A DNA stretch of 64,000 nt from Polaribacter dokdonensis (GCF_024362345.1 NZ_CP101505.1:268001-332000); one strand, 5' to 3'. Counted from the stretch's first letter, positions 6,325-14,614 are shown. A program made the numbers and translations. Notes: generated by a model not told the origin, from the sequence alone.

Positions 6325-7486
6325 TTTTATCGTTGTTATCAGAAATAAATGTAGTACTTTTTTGTGAATTTTTATATTGAGCTACAATTAAATCTAATGG
6401 GTTATTTATCTTTTTTACAGCATCACTCTGCACATGAGTATATACCATTGTTGTTTCTGGTTTACTATGCCCCAATAAGGCTTGTATGTATCTTATATCT
6501 GTACCACTCTCTAATAAATGTGTGGCATAACTATGTCTTAATGTATGTGGTGTAACCGCCTTTTGTATACCTGCTCTTTCTACACTTCTTTTTAAAAAAC
6601 TTCGAACTGATGTTGCTGCATAAGGTATATGCTTGCTATCATTTTCTATTAAATACTGTTGTGGAGTATATGTGGTTATATAATTATGCAACATAGGTAA
6701 TAAACTATTTGCCATGGGTACATACCTGTCTTTTCTTCCTTTACCCATACTTACTTTTAACATCTGCCTTTCAAAATCTAAATCTTTAAGTTTTAGATTT
6801 AAAAGTTCTCCAATACGTAAACCAGATGAATACAATAAAGCAATACAAACACGGTGCTTTAAGTTTTTTGTGACCTGTATTAAACGAATCACTTCTTCTT
6901 TAGACAATACACTAGGTAATTTTTTATCCTTTCTTGGTGCAATACTTTTAAAATCTAATTCAAAATTAGCTTTAGTATATATTAAAAAATGTTTTAAAGC
7001 ACTTATCAATTGTCTATGAGTGCTAATAGATGGATTCTTTTTAATAAAATCACTCTCTATATATCGTTCAATTTCTCTAACATTATCTATCGTTTCTTTT
7101 TGATGATAGAGTATAAAATCTGCCACTAAATAGGTATAAGTTTTTAAAGTACTAGCACTATAACGCTTTCCTTTTAAGTAAGTGTAAAATCCATTTAATA
7201 AGCTTCTTTCTTTTTCTTTTAATTTAATTTTTAAAGTGGTAGTAGGGGTAAACTGATCAAATTTAACATTGGTAATTTTAACTAACTTTTCTTTAATTAG
7301 TAGATAGTTTTCTTCCGTAAAAGGTAAATGCCAACAAGCTAGCTGTTTACTCCATCTTGCATTAGGTAATTTTTTTACAATGTTTATTAAAGGAGTATGA
7401 TAATCAAAATATAAACAAAGGCTTTGTTTACCTCTATGTTTTTTAGAGATTACTGTAATAGGAGGGTATGTACTAATCTTTTTCAA
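6302..7486 (-). CDS. Tyrosine recombinase, integron-integrase-like
   Basis: The protein has 394 residues. Residues 1-75 form an N-terminal domain with the pattern ARWSKQLACWHLPF, frequent in flavobacterial integrases; 88-180 is a SAM-like core-binding domain; 190-365 is the catalytic domain. All catalytic residues are visible: R224 (SGLRIGE), K249 (MGKGRKDR), H314 and R317 (PHTLRHSYATH), H340 (LLGHS) and Y349 (MVYTHV). The end KKINNPLDL resembles the SPLD end of IntI proteins. The stretch between K249 and H314 is short and seems to lack the roughly 20-residue insertion that IntI uses to grip attC extrahelical bases. The gene is intact and co-directional with the cassettes. It is best seen as the array's recombinase; XerC/D-type housekeeping is unlikely given the context. 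Confidence 0.9.
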   Translation of the reverse strand: MKKISTYPPITVISKKHRGKQSLCLYFDYHTPLINIVKKLPNARWSKQLACWHLPFTEENYLLIKEKLVKITNVKFDQFTPTTTLKIKLKEKERSLLNGFYTYLKGKRYSASTLKTYTYLVADFILYHQKETIDNVREIERYIESDFIKKNPSISTHRQLISALKHFLIYTKANFELDFKSIAPRKDKKLPSVLSKEEVIRLIQVTKNLKHRVCIALLYSSGLRIGELLNLKLKDLDFERQMLKVSMGKGRKDRYVPMANSLLPMLHNYITTYTPQQYLIENDSKHIPYAATSVRSFLKRSVERAGIQKAVTPHTLRHSYATHLLESGTDIRYIQALLGHSKPETTMVYTHVQSDAVKKINNPLDLIVAQYKNSQKSTTFISDNNDKNTSISGK

Positions 7487-7781
7487 TGCGTAAACAATTT
7501 ACAAAAAATAATTGTATAGTAGAATAGAATTCTATTAAAAAGCATTTTATTACTAAGTAAGTTTTGTTTAAAGGTTACTTATGTTTTATGGTAAAGTTGC
7601 TTTACTTTTTTAGCATTCATAAAGAGAAAGTAAAAAATTAATGTAGTAAATGTTATAAAAAATACTAGAATATATATATGAAAATACTAGAATAAATTAT
7701 GAAAAATACTAGTAAAAAAATAAATTAGTATATATTGAAGGCTAAATAAGTTACCTACAAAATACAAAAAAAAAGCTAAAC
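7487..7781. promoter_or_regulatory. Divergent intergenic region, recombinase / HU-like gene
   Basis: These 295 AT-rich bases must hold the promoters of both divergent genes. I do not find an exact TAnnTTTG box for either; the clearest structure is the 22-bp direct-repeat set at 7660-7712. Confidence 0.5.
7660..7712. repeat. Three direct repeats AAATACTAG with 22-bp period
   Basis: AAATACTAG occurs at 7660-7668, 7682-7690 and 7704-7712, an exact 22-bp spacing or about two helical turns, so all copies lie on one face of the DNA. They sit between the divergent recombinase and HU-like genes, about 70 bases before the HU-like start and 170 bases before the recombinase start. This layout suits an operator or an architectural-protein binding array. 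What binds is unknown. Confidence 0.6.
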
Positions 7782-8177
7782 ATGTCATTACGTTATAGAA
7801 TAACTAAAAGAAATAACTCTTTAAAAAACAATACAGAGCAATATATTTTACAAGCTGTTAATACAGGTACTATAGAATTAGATTACATTAGTAAACTAAT
7901 TAGTGAAGAGTGCAGCCTACATGAAGTTGATGTAAAAGCAGTTTTAATTGCTTTGGGGTTAAAACTAGAATTTTTTCTTACAGATGGTAAAATAGTAGAA
8001 TTAGGTGATATTGGCCGTTTTAAAATGGGTTTTAACGGTACTGCAAGTAACGACCCTAATACTTTAACGCCTAAACGTAACATTAAAAAATACCATATAA
8101 ACTATCAACCTTCTAAGAAATTAAAGCAACGTCTAAAAGCAGGTGTAGATACTTATAAAGAGGGTAGAAGGGGTTAA
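7782..8177 (+). CDS. HU/IHF-like DNA-binding protein
   Basis: The 131-residue protein matches the Bacteroidota HU-related group (TIGR01201/'HU-HIG' type). A helical N-terminal half (YISKLISEECSLHEVDVKAVLIALG) is followed by the beta-arm region LGDIGRFKMGFNG, typical of HU DNA-binding arms, then a basic tail (KKYHINYQPSKKLKQRLKAG). Such proteins bend or wrap DNA. It lies divergent from the recombinase and is followed by its own terminator. Because integrase family reactions often need a DNA-bending helper, a role as accessory factor for cassette recombination is possible, but the same family is also common as ordinary chromosomal protein. Confidence 0.85.
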   Translation: MSLRYRITKRNNSLKNNTEQYILQAVNTGTIELDYISKLISEECSLHEVDVKAVLIALGLKLEFFLTDGKIVELGDIGRFKMGFNGTASNDPNTLTPKRNIKKYHINYQPSKKLKQRLKAGVDTYKEGRRG

Positions 8178-8207
8178 ACTAAACATAAAGCATAAAACAT
8201 AAAAAAT

Positions 8208-8232
8208 GACGCTATAAAATAGCGCCTTTTTA
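8208..8232 (+). terminator. Terminator of HU-like gene
   Basis: GACGCTAT and ATAGCGCC form a stem (one mismatch) separated by AAA and followed by TTTTTAA, about 30 bases after the HU-like stop codon. Confidence 0.75.
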
Positions 8233-8287
8233 ATAGTAGGATTTAAAACCTATGTTAACATAGTAACACGGTTTTCTATATACGTTT

Positions 8288-8422
8288 TTAAGGTTTGTAA
8301 AAATTGGCACATACAGAACCATCTTTTGTGTCAAAGTATACCACATTTACACTTCTTTCAATTGATGCATTATTTAGTGGATTTTCATTATTTATACCGT
8401 TTATCAATAGATGTGTTTTGGG
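8288..8422 (-). pseudogene. Possible C-terminal gene remnant
   Basis: In the otherwise gene-free stretch 8233-8710 a 44-codon open frame has no start and is entered directly after a stop (8423-8425). It reads as protein-like sequence (..NNASIERSVNVVYFDTKDG.., ending CANFYKP) and stops with TAA at 8288-8290. It could be the tail of a decayed secreted-protein gene, consistent with turnover beside a mobile platform. A chance open frame cannot be excluded. The rest of 8233-8650 shows only AT-rich sequence with no other feature I can support. Confidence 0.3.
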
Positions 8423-8653
8423 CTATCATAGTTGACGTTAATTATCTATAGTATTTTATTCGATAAGAATACTTTGGGAAAACTCGATATTTCTTTTCTC
8501 TTTTAATATATCAAGTATAGAAAAAAAATAAGCAATTTCACCTGTTTTTAAAAAGTTGATTTTTAGTAGCTAAAAAAAACTCTAAATTGATTACGTATGC
8601 AGCTTTCCTTGCGTCCTGAAGCGATTCGAGTTACTGTATTTAAAACCCAAAAA

Positions 8654-8683
8654 AAACTCGATTAACAAAAGCTAATCGAGTTT
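8654..8683 (-). terminator. Terminator of FecA-like receptor gene
   Basis: On the minus strand AAACTCGATTA + loop + TAATCGAGTTT is followed by a run of T. It lies about 30 bases after the receptor stop codon. Confidence 0.85.
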
Positions 8684-8710
8684 AGTATAAGTTATAATTT
8701 AATTATGAAA

Positions 8711-10942
8711 TTAGAATCTAAATTCTAAACCTGCAAAAGCTCCAAAAGGATGCCCAGGTCTTAAGCCAGCAGGTACTCTAGAAACAGCGTAAGTTTCATC
8801 TAATAAATTAATGATATTTGCTGTAACATTTAAGTTTTTTGTAACATAATATTTACCAGAGACATCAACTATAAAATTAGAGTCTACACGTTCATTATCA
8901 GCAATTGCTCCAGAACCTGCCAAGGTTCTAAATTCACCATTAAAACGACCATTAAAATTAAGTTCAAATTTAGAATGCTCTAAAGAGAAACCAACATTAA
9001 ATTGGTGTTTTGGTATGTATGGTAATTCATCACCTACAGTTACTGTACCCCATAAATCGTTAGAACTACCAAAACTATTTTGAAATTCTGTGTTTGTATA
9101 AGTATAACCAAATGATAATGGTAATGAAAGCGTTGCATTTTCTTTTGCAAAATTATAGTTTACTAACAATTCTAAACCATTTACATTTACTTCACCAGCA
9201 TTAAATTGATCTAATGAACCTGTACCACCAGTTGCTGCTAAATCGCTTCCTAATAAGTTAGAATAATCGTTAAAGAAACCAACTACTTCACCAGAAATAC
9301 CTAAGAAGTTAAAACGTGTTCCTAATTCATAGTTAATACTCTCTTCTGGTTCTTGACCATCTTGATTTCCTGGAGGTGAAAATCCTTTATGAACACCTCC
9401 AAAGATAGAAAAGTCGTTACTAAATTTATAGTTTGTTCCTATTCCAGGGATTAGTACATCAACATTATTTTCTCTTGTGGCTAAATTAACTCCAGTTCTA
9501 TCTACATCACTCTTACCAAAATCCTCTCTTTGTAAAGAAATGTTTTCATAACGTAAACCAGGTGTAAATGTCCAGTTTTTATACTTTAATCTGTAAGTAA
9601 TAAAAGAAGCAAATGCATTGGCACTAGAAATTCTATTAGCATCTGTACCAGGAACACCAGCAGTAGTTAATGCTAAATTACCTGTATTGCTTATACTATA
9701 TTGATCTACCCATTGAAAACGGTCTTCTTCATCATAATGAAAACGAACACCAAATTCTATATCATGAAAAGCGTCTCCATTATACCAATGATAATCTAAT
9801 TTAGATTGTATACCTTGTGAGTAGTAAGCTCTATTATTTGCTTTAACACCAATGGCATCAGCACCAGAATTTACACTTCCATTCACAATAGCAAAATGAT
9901 CTGATAACGTGTTAGGGTCTTCTAATACATTAGCAATAGATTGTTTATCACCATTAAAAGTAACATCATTTAACTTATACCAATTTCTAGCAAAATTGTT
10001 TCTATAAGCTGTAGTTGTTAAACGTACATTTTTAGAAAAATCAGCTTTGTGTGTTATAGCATATTGAGTATGGTCTGTAGTCATTTTATCTTCATTAGAA
10101 GAAGCATATCTAGAAAACGGATTTGCATTAAAATCTGCTTCTGTTAAGCCTAAATAAGTTTCATTACCTACTTCATCTGAATATTGAAATTTAAACTCTA
10201 ATGATTGCTTTACTTTTGAATTTGGAAATAAGTTTACCGAAAACTTAGCAACAATATCATTCTTATCAAAGCCAGTATCTTTTCCACTTGGTAAGGTTTT
10301 AAATCCATCAGAACCATAATTTAGATACTCTACCATATATCCAAAAGTAGCATTACCACCACCAACTTTGGCATGTAATTGTTGCGAATTAAAACTACCA
10401 TAACTAGCTCTAATTTTACCACCAAACTCTGTCGGAATTTGAGAAGATATCATATTTATTGCACCACCTGTAGTAAATGGTCCATATTGCACTTGGCTAC
10501 TTCCTTTTAATACTTCTACAGCTTCCATTCTTGCAATAGTTGGAAAATAATAAGCAGATGATGCACTATAAGGTGCAGGTGCTATTAGTATACCATCTTC
10601 CATAATTGTAATTTTAGAACTTCTTTCTGGAGATGTACCTCTTAAACTTATATTTGGTCGTAAACCAAAACCATCTTCTTCATATATAGAAACACCAGGC
10701 ACAGTTCTTAAAGCTCTATTAACATCTGTAAAACTAAATTTTTGTAATTCTTTAGGAGATAAATAGTAAGCAGAACCTGTTCTGTTTTTTGCAACATATT
10801 TGTTTCCAAAAATTGCTGTTGTAGAAATGATAACTTCGTCTAATTGTTGTATAGAATCTAAAGTTTTTGCGACTTCCTTTTTCTCTTGAGCGCTTATTAT
10901 TAAAGTGATAAATGATAAAATTAATACTGCTACCTTCTTCAT
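8711..10942 (-). CDS. TonB-dependent outer-membrane receptor, FecA-like
   Basis: The start is set at MKKVAVLILSFITLIISAQ (10940-10942), giving a clean signal peptide; the 19 upstream codons of the open frame precede the promoter-proximal leader and are left out. The 743-residue protein has a plug domain with VNRALRTVPGVSIYEEDG, NISLRGTSPERSSKIT and MEDGILIAPAPYSASSAYYF, close to FecA, the ferric dicitrate receptor, followed by a 22-stranded-type barrel ending in FAGLEFRF (terminal aromatic). It should import an iron chelate or other ligand with TonB-ExbBD energy. No siderophore genes or FecIR-type regulators are adjacent, so the ligand is not shown. It is a single-gene unit with its own -7 box and terminator. 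Confidence 0.9.
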   Translation of the reverse strand: MKKVAVLILSFITLIISAQEKKEVAKTLDSIQQLDEVIISTTAIFGNKYVAKNRTGSAYYLSPKELQKFSFTDVNRALRTVPGVSIYEEDGFGLRPNISLRGTSPERSSKITIMEDGILIAPAPYSASSAYYFPTIARMEAVEVLKGSSQVQYGPFTTGGAINMISSQIPTEFGGKIRASYGSFNSQQLHAKVGGGNATFGYMVEYLNYGSDGFKTLPSGKDTGFDKNDIVAKFSVNLFPNSKVKQSLEFKFQYSDEVGNETYLGLTEADFNANPFSRYASSNEDKMTTDHTQYAITHKADFSKNVRLTTTAYRNNFARNWYKLNDVTFNGDKQSIANVLEDPNTLSDHFAIVNGSVNSGADAIGVKANNRAYYSQGIQSKLDYHWYNGDAFHDIEFGVRFHYDEEDRFQWVDQYSISNTGNLALTTAGVPGTDANRISSANAFASFITYRLKYKNWTFTPGLRYENISLQREDFGKSDVDRTGVNLATRENNVDVLIPGIGTNYKFSNDFSIFGGVHKGFSPPGNQDGQEPEESINYELGTRFNFLGISGEVVGFFNDYSNLLGSDLAATGGTGSLDQFNAGEVNVNGLELLVNYNFAKENATLSLPLSFGYTYTNTEFQNSFGSSNDLWGTVTVGDELPYIPKHQFNVGFSLEHSKFELNFNGRFNGEFRTLAGSGAIADNERVDSNFIVDVSGKYYVTKNLNVTANIINLLDETYAVSRVPAGLRPGHPFGAFAGLEFRF

Positions 10943-10982
10943 TTTATTTAGATTAAGTATAAATAGTTTTTTAAATCGGGTG

Positions 10983-10990
10983 CAAATATA
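10983..10990 (-). promoter_or_regulatory. Bacteroidota -7 box (TATATTTG) of FecA-like gene
   Basis: On the minus strand TATATTTG matches TAnnTTTG and lies 41 bases before the chosen ATG at 10942, supporting the downstream start. No clear -33 TTTG is present. Confidence 0.6.
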
Positions 10991-11137
10991 CAACCTCATA
11001 AGAGTTTTTCCAAAGCTTATTTAGAATAAATTAAAATAAAATTTAAGATTTTTATTAAAACGTTTAGGAAATGCCTGATAATCATAATGAAAGCAATAAT
11101 GCTTAAAATTAAATTAGTTTAAAATCATTATATATTG

Positions 11138-11145
11138 TAAATTTG
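11138..11145 (+). promoter_or_regulatory. Bacteroidota -7 box (TAAATTTG) of guaB
   Basis: TAAATTTG matches TAnnTTTG and is 25 bases before the guaB ATG. Confidence 0.6.
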
Positions 11146-11170
11146 CTCGCAATTATATCTTAATTGCCAC

Positions 11171-12646
11171 ATGATCGCACACGAAAACAAAATTTTAGGA
11201 GAAGGTCTTACTTATGATGACGTACTTCTAGTTCCAGCATTCTCAGAAGTTCTTCCTAGAGAAGTTAGTATTCAAACAAAATTTACAAGAAACATTACTA
11301 TTAATGTACCTATAGTTTCTGCAGCTATGGATACTGTTACAGAATCTTCTTTGGCTATCGCAATTGCAAGAGAAGGTGGTATTGGTGTTTTACATAAAAA
11401 CATGACTACAGACCAACAAGCACAAGAAGTTAGAAGAGTAAAACGTGCAGAAAGTGGTATGATTTTAGACCCAGTAACACTTCAAATGGATGCTACTGTT
11501 ATAGATGCGAAATTAAGCATGAAAGAACATAGCATTGGTGGTATTCCAATTGTAGATAAAGAGGGTATATTAAAAGGTATTGTAACCAATAGAGATTTAC
11601 GTTTCGAACATAAAAATAAAAGACCTATTGTAGAAGTAATGACAAGTGAAAACTTGGTTACTGCAGATGTAGGTACCTCATTAAAAGACGCAGAGAAAAT
11701 TCTACAAAATTATAAAATTGAAAAGCTTTTAATTGTTGATGCAGATTATAAATTAAAAGGTTTAATAACGTTTAGAGATATAACAAAGGTTACACAAAAA
11801 CCTATAGCAAATAAAGATTCTTTTGGTAGATTAAGAGTAGCTGCAGCCTTAGGTGTTACTGCAGATGCAGTAGAAAGAGCTTCTGCACTTGTTAAAGCAG
11901 GGGTAGATGCTGTAATAATAGATACTGCTCATGGTCATACAGCTGGTGTTGTAAAAGTTTTAAAAGCAGTAAAAGAAAAATTTCCAGATTTAGATGTAGT
12001 TGTTGGTAATATAGCAACTGCAGAAGCTGCAAAATATTTAGTTGATGCTGGTGCAGATGCAGTAAAAGTAGGAATCGGACCTGGTTCTATTTGTACTACA
12101 AGAGTTGTTGCTGGAGTAGGTTTTCCTCAATTCTCGGCAGTATTAGAAGTAGCTAATGCCATAAAAGGTAGTGGCGTTCCTGTTATTGCAGATGGAGGTA
12201 TACGTTATACAGGTGATATACCTAAAGCAATTGCAGCAGGTGCAGATTGTGTTATGTTAGGATCGCTGCTTGCAGGTACTAAAGAGTCTCCAGGAGAAAC
12301 CATTATTTACGAAGGAAGAAAATTCAAATCATACAGAGGTATGGGGTCTGTAGAAGCAATGAAACAAGGTTCTAAAGACAGGTACTTTCAAGATGTAGAA
12401 GATGATATTAAAAAATTAGTACCAGAAGGTATTGTTGGTAGAGTTCCTTATAAAGGAGAATTATACGAAAGCATACATCAATTTATTGGAGGTTTACGAG
12501 CTGGTATGGGGTATTGTGGTTCTAAAGATATAGAAACGTTAAAAGAAACTGGTAGGTTCGTAAGAATTACAGCTAGTGGAATTAATGAGAGTCATCCTCA
12601 TGATGTAGCCATTACAAAAGAAGCACCAAATTATAGTAGGAGGTAA
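11171..12646 (+). CDS. guaB: IMP dehydrogenase
   Basis: The 491-residue protein oxidises IMP to XMP with NAD, the committed step of GMP synthesis in the cytosol. It starts with the N-terminal [17 protein letters not shown] strand of the barrel. Two CBS domains occupy about residues 90-205 ([21 protein letters not shown] in the second). The catalytic loop [15 protein letters not shown] contains the active-site Cys. The phosphate-binding [11 protein letters not shown] and [13 protein letters not shown] motifs and the flap region [10 protein letters not shown] are present. Length equals that of the family. It is monocistronic, with a -7 box upstream and a terminator downstream. Confidence 0.98.
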   Translation: MIAHENKILGEGLTYDDVLLVPAFSEVLPREVSIQTKFTRNITINVPIVSAAMDTVTESSLAIAIAREGGIGVLHKNMTTDQQAQEVRRVKRAESGMILDPVTLQMDATVIDAKLSMKEHSIGGIPIVDKEGILKGIVTNRDLRFEHKNKRPIVEVMTSENLVTADVGTSLKDAEKILQNYKIEKLLIVDADYKLKGLITFRDITKVTQKPIANKDSFGRLRVAAALGVTADAVERASALVKAGVDAVIIDTAHGHTAGVVKVLKAVKEKFPDLDVVVGNIATAEAAKYLVDAGADAVKVGIGPGSICTTRVVAGVGFPQFSAVLEVANAIKGSGVPVIADGGIRYTGDIPKAIAAGADCVMLGSLLAGTKESPGETIIYEGRKFKSYRGMGSVEAMKQGSKDRYFQDVEDDIKKLVPEGIVGRVPYKGELYESIHQFIGGLRAGMGYCGSKDIETLKETGRFVRITASGINESHPHDVAITKEAPNYSRR

Positions 12647-12669
12647 GCGGCTTTTTTAAAAATATAGAT

Positions 12670-12712
12670 AAACTTTTCTCTGTTCTTTTTAGAATGTAGA
12701 AAAGTTTTTTGT
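12670..12712 (+). terminator. Terminator of guaB
   Basis: AAACTTTTCT (12670-12679) pairs with AGAAAAGTTT (12698-12707), followed by TTTTG, 25 bases after the guaB stop. Confidence 0.75.
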
Positions 12713-12864
12713 TTCCCAATATTCTGTTAAAGCAAAATACATCTGTAACAAAATACAAATGTAAGCGTCATATATATGATTGCAATAAGAAGGATAAACT
12801 GTAGATTAAACTACACACAACCAACTTATACAAATCATATTAGTTAGTTTTTAATAGTTTGACT

Positions 12865-12899
12865 AGAGTCAGGAGCAGTAAATGTTTCTGACTCTTTTC
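12865..12899 (+). terminator. Orphan terminator-like hairpin
   Basis: AGAGTCAG pairs with CTGACTCT and is followed by TTTCT on the plus strand. guaB already has its own terminator 150 bases upstream, so this one may end a short transcript from 12713-12864, or be a two-way element for the convergent gene that stops at 12911. The stretch 12713-12864 holds no coding frame I can support. Confidence 0.5.
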
Positions 12900-12910
12900 T
12901 ATAGGGAGTA

Positions 12911-13717
12911 TTAGTTTTTTTTAGAGGGTATTTTATCTCTTTCAATCTTACCCTTTTTTAAGGCCTTATAGTTTTCATAACAATCTAAGACAGCTTCAAT
13001 CAATTGCAAGTCAGAGGCCTTTCTAATAAAGTATTCAGAGTAACTACAATCCGTTAAGAGTTCACTTAATTCTTGTCGATCCATATCAAGATATTCCATC
13101 ATTACTTCTCTATCAAATTTACCTGCTAACATTTTTCGTAAATCGTCTTCTTTCTTAAGTTTTTGTAGTTTTTTAAGTTGCTTTGGTTTTTTACCAAACA
13201 AATTATACAAATAGTCTACAGGTTGAAAGAGCGCTGCTAATGGCGATGAGAAATCTCTTTTTTGAGGTTTACCTACCTCATAGGTTTGTCTTAGTCCGTT
13301 AATATGAATTCTAGTAAATTTATCTTTAGGCACTTGCTTTACATCAATCTCTAAAACACCAATTAATTTGGTAGATTTTATAACCACTTCTTTTATTTCC
13401 TGAGGCTTTTCATACAACGCAATTTCTAGTTCATTCCCTTTTAATAAATCGTTGGTAATTTTTAATTTTATCGATGAGAAACCTAAGTAAGAGACCAATA
13501 TAGTATCATTTACCCTAGTAGGTAATTCAAAAAAACCTTTATCATTTGTAATGGTTCCTTGTACTGTGTTTAGATTTAAAACGTGAGCAGCACTTAAGGC
13601 ACTATTATTATCAGCATGAATAATCTGACCTTTTAAAATAGTTTTTTGAATACTGTCATTCTGAGAAAATGCATTTAGCGTGAATACAAAACTCAATAAA
13701 AAGATAATTTTTCGCAT
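12911..13717 (-). CDS. Secreted carboxypeptidase-regulatory-like domain protein
   Basis: The start is set at MRKIIFLLSFVFTLNAFSQ (13715-13717), which gives a standard signal peptide; 27 further upstream codons would run into the tRNA-Leu gene and are excluded. The 268-residue protein has a CarboxypepD_reg-like beta-sandwich at about residues 25-110 (LKGQIIHADNNSALSAAHV, GTITNDKGFFELP, VSYLGFSSIKLKI). It is the domain often found at the front of TonB receptors but here stands alone, followed by a helical, Lys/Leu-rich region. Stand-alone versions in Bacteroidota are of unknown function, probably envelope-associated. It lies downstream of two tRNA genes on the same strand. Confidence 0.8.
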   Translation of the reverse strand: MRKIIFLLSFVFTLNAFSQNDSIQKTILKGQIIHADNNSALSAAHVLNLNTVQGTITNDKGFFELPTRVNDTILVSYLGFSSIKLKITNDLLKGNELEIALYEKPQEIKEVVIKSTKLIGVLEIDVKQVPKDKFTRIHINGLRQTYEVGKPQKRDFSSPLAALFQPVDYLYNLFGKKPKQLKKLQKLKKEDDLRKMLAGKFDREVMMEYLDMDRQELSELLTDCSYSEYFIRKASDLQLIEAVLDCYENYKALKKGKIERDKIPSKKN

Positions 13718-13791
13718 AAACACAAAATTAAGTATTAAACGCGGTATAAAGGTTAATATTTTGTGAAGAAGTATAAAAAAGAGGCAATTAG

Positions 13792-13875
13792 TGCGCACGA
13801 GAAGATTCGAACTTCCACAAACTTGCGTTTACAGCCCCCTCAAGGCTGCGCGTCTACCAGTTTCGCCACGTGCGC
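13792..13875 (-). tRNA. tRNA-Leu (GAG anticodon)
   Basis: The 84-base gene folds as a class II tRNA with a long variable arm (TGTAAACGCAAGTTTG region). The acceptor GCGCACG pairs with CGTGCGC. The anticodon loop TTGAGGG reads GAG, for CUC and CUU leucine codons. The T-arm GTTCGAATC is standard and the discriminator is A. CCA is not encoded, so it must be added by the nucleotidyltransferase. Confidence 0.95.
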
Positions 13876-13889
13876 GTTGTAATTAGAAA

Positions 13890-13922
13890 ACAAAAAAGTT
13901 AAGCAAATGCTTAACTTTTTTT
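13890..13922 (-). terminator. Terminator between tRNA-Lys and tRNA-Leu
   Basis: AAAAAGTTAAGC and GCTTAACTTTTT form a symmetrical hairpin with runs of T on either strand. It lies between the two same-strand tRNA genes, directly after tRNA-Lys, so tRNA-Leu may need its own promoter or depend on read-through. Confidence 0.7.
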
Positions 13923-13926
13923 CTTG

Positions 13927-13999
13927 TGACCGGGCTGGGGCTCGAACCCAGGACCCTCTCCTTAAAAGGGAGATGCTCTACCAACTGAGCTACCAGGTC
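13927..13999 (-). tRNA. tRNA-Lys (TTT anticodon)
   Basis: The 73-base gene has acceptor GACCTGG pairing with CCCGGTC (one T-G wobble), D-arm TAGCTCAGTTGGTAGAGC, anticodon loop TTTTAAG (UUU) and T-arm GGGTTCGAGCCCC. CCA is not encoded. A -7 box (TATATTTG) lies just upstream. Confidence 0.96.
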
Positions 14000-14014
14000 A
14001 AAAATTAACAGGTG

Positions 14015-14022
14015 CAAATATA
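14015..14022 (-). promoter_or_regulatory. Bacteroidota -7 box (TATATTTG) of tRNA-Lys
   Basis: On the minus strand TATATTTG lies 15 bases before the mature 5' end, matching a short tRNA leader. Confidence 0.6.
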
Positions 14023-14092
14023 CTATCAATCTTTGAAAATGAAATAGAAAAAAGCATAAATTTTTATCGATATTTGTAGAAAATATGAAATT

Positions 14093-14614
14093 ATGAGAAT
14101 TGTCTTATTAGGTTACATGGCTTCAGGTAAATCTAGTATTGGTAAAAGAATGGCTAAATCTTTAAATATCAGTTTTATAGATTTAGATGACTATATCATT
14201 GAGAAAGAAAACCAGAGTATTGCAGATATTTTTAGCACTAAAGGCGAAATTTATTTTCGAAAAATAGAGCATTTATACCTTAAAGAAATTCTTGAAAATG
14301 AAAAAAACTTTATACTTTCTTTAGGTGGAGGTACACCATGTTATGCCAATAATATGGAACTCATAAAAAATAGTAAAGCAACCTCTATTTACTTGCAAGG
14401 TAATGTAACCACTTTAGTAGAAAGGTTAATTAAAAAGAAAGCGAAAAGACCTTTAATAGCTTCTTTATCTGACGAACAAATACCAGAGTTTGTAGCAAAA
14501 CATCTTTTTGAAAGAAGAGCATTTTACGAATTGGCGGAAATGACCTTTAAAATAGATCAGAAGAAAAAGAAAGAAGTAGCTAAAGAAATAGAAGCAACAC
14601 TGTTGTTACAGTAA
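14093..14614 (+). CDS. aroK: Shikimate kinase
   Basis: The 173-residue protein phosphorylates shikimate at the 3-hydroxyl with ATP, the fifth step toward chorismate. The Walker A motif GYMASGKSSIGK is at residues 7-18. The shikimate-binding FIDLDDYIIEKEN (DxD) follows, then FRKIEHLYL and LGGGTPCY near residue 80. The lid arginines lie in KRPLIA and ERRAFYE. Length fits the family. It is alone on the plus strand and ends 9 bases past the stop of the convergent phosphoribosyltransferase gene, so the two coding ends overlap. Confidence 0.96.
   Translation: MRIVLLGYMASGKSSIGKRMAKSLNISFIDLDDYIIEKENQSIADIFSTKGEIYFRKIEHLYLKEILENEKNFILSLGGGTPCYANNMELIKNSKATSIYLQGNVTTLVERLIKKKAKRPLIASLSDEQIPEFVAKHLFERRAFYELAEMTFKIDQKKKKEVAKEIEATLLLQ

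Noticed and set aside
6302..7486. Phage or conjugative-element integrase
   Set aside because: No phage or conjugation gene is near, and no tRNA-type attachment site is seen; the cassette boundaries explain the context better.
10943..10999. Longer N-terminus of the FecA-like receptor (19 more residues)
   Set aside because: The extension lies over the -7 box and would hide the signal peptide.
13718..13798. Longer N-terminus of the carboxypeptidase-regulatory-like protein
   Set aside because: It would start inside the tRNA-Leu gene; the internal ATG gives a proper signal peptide.
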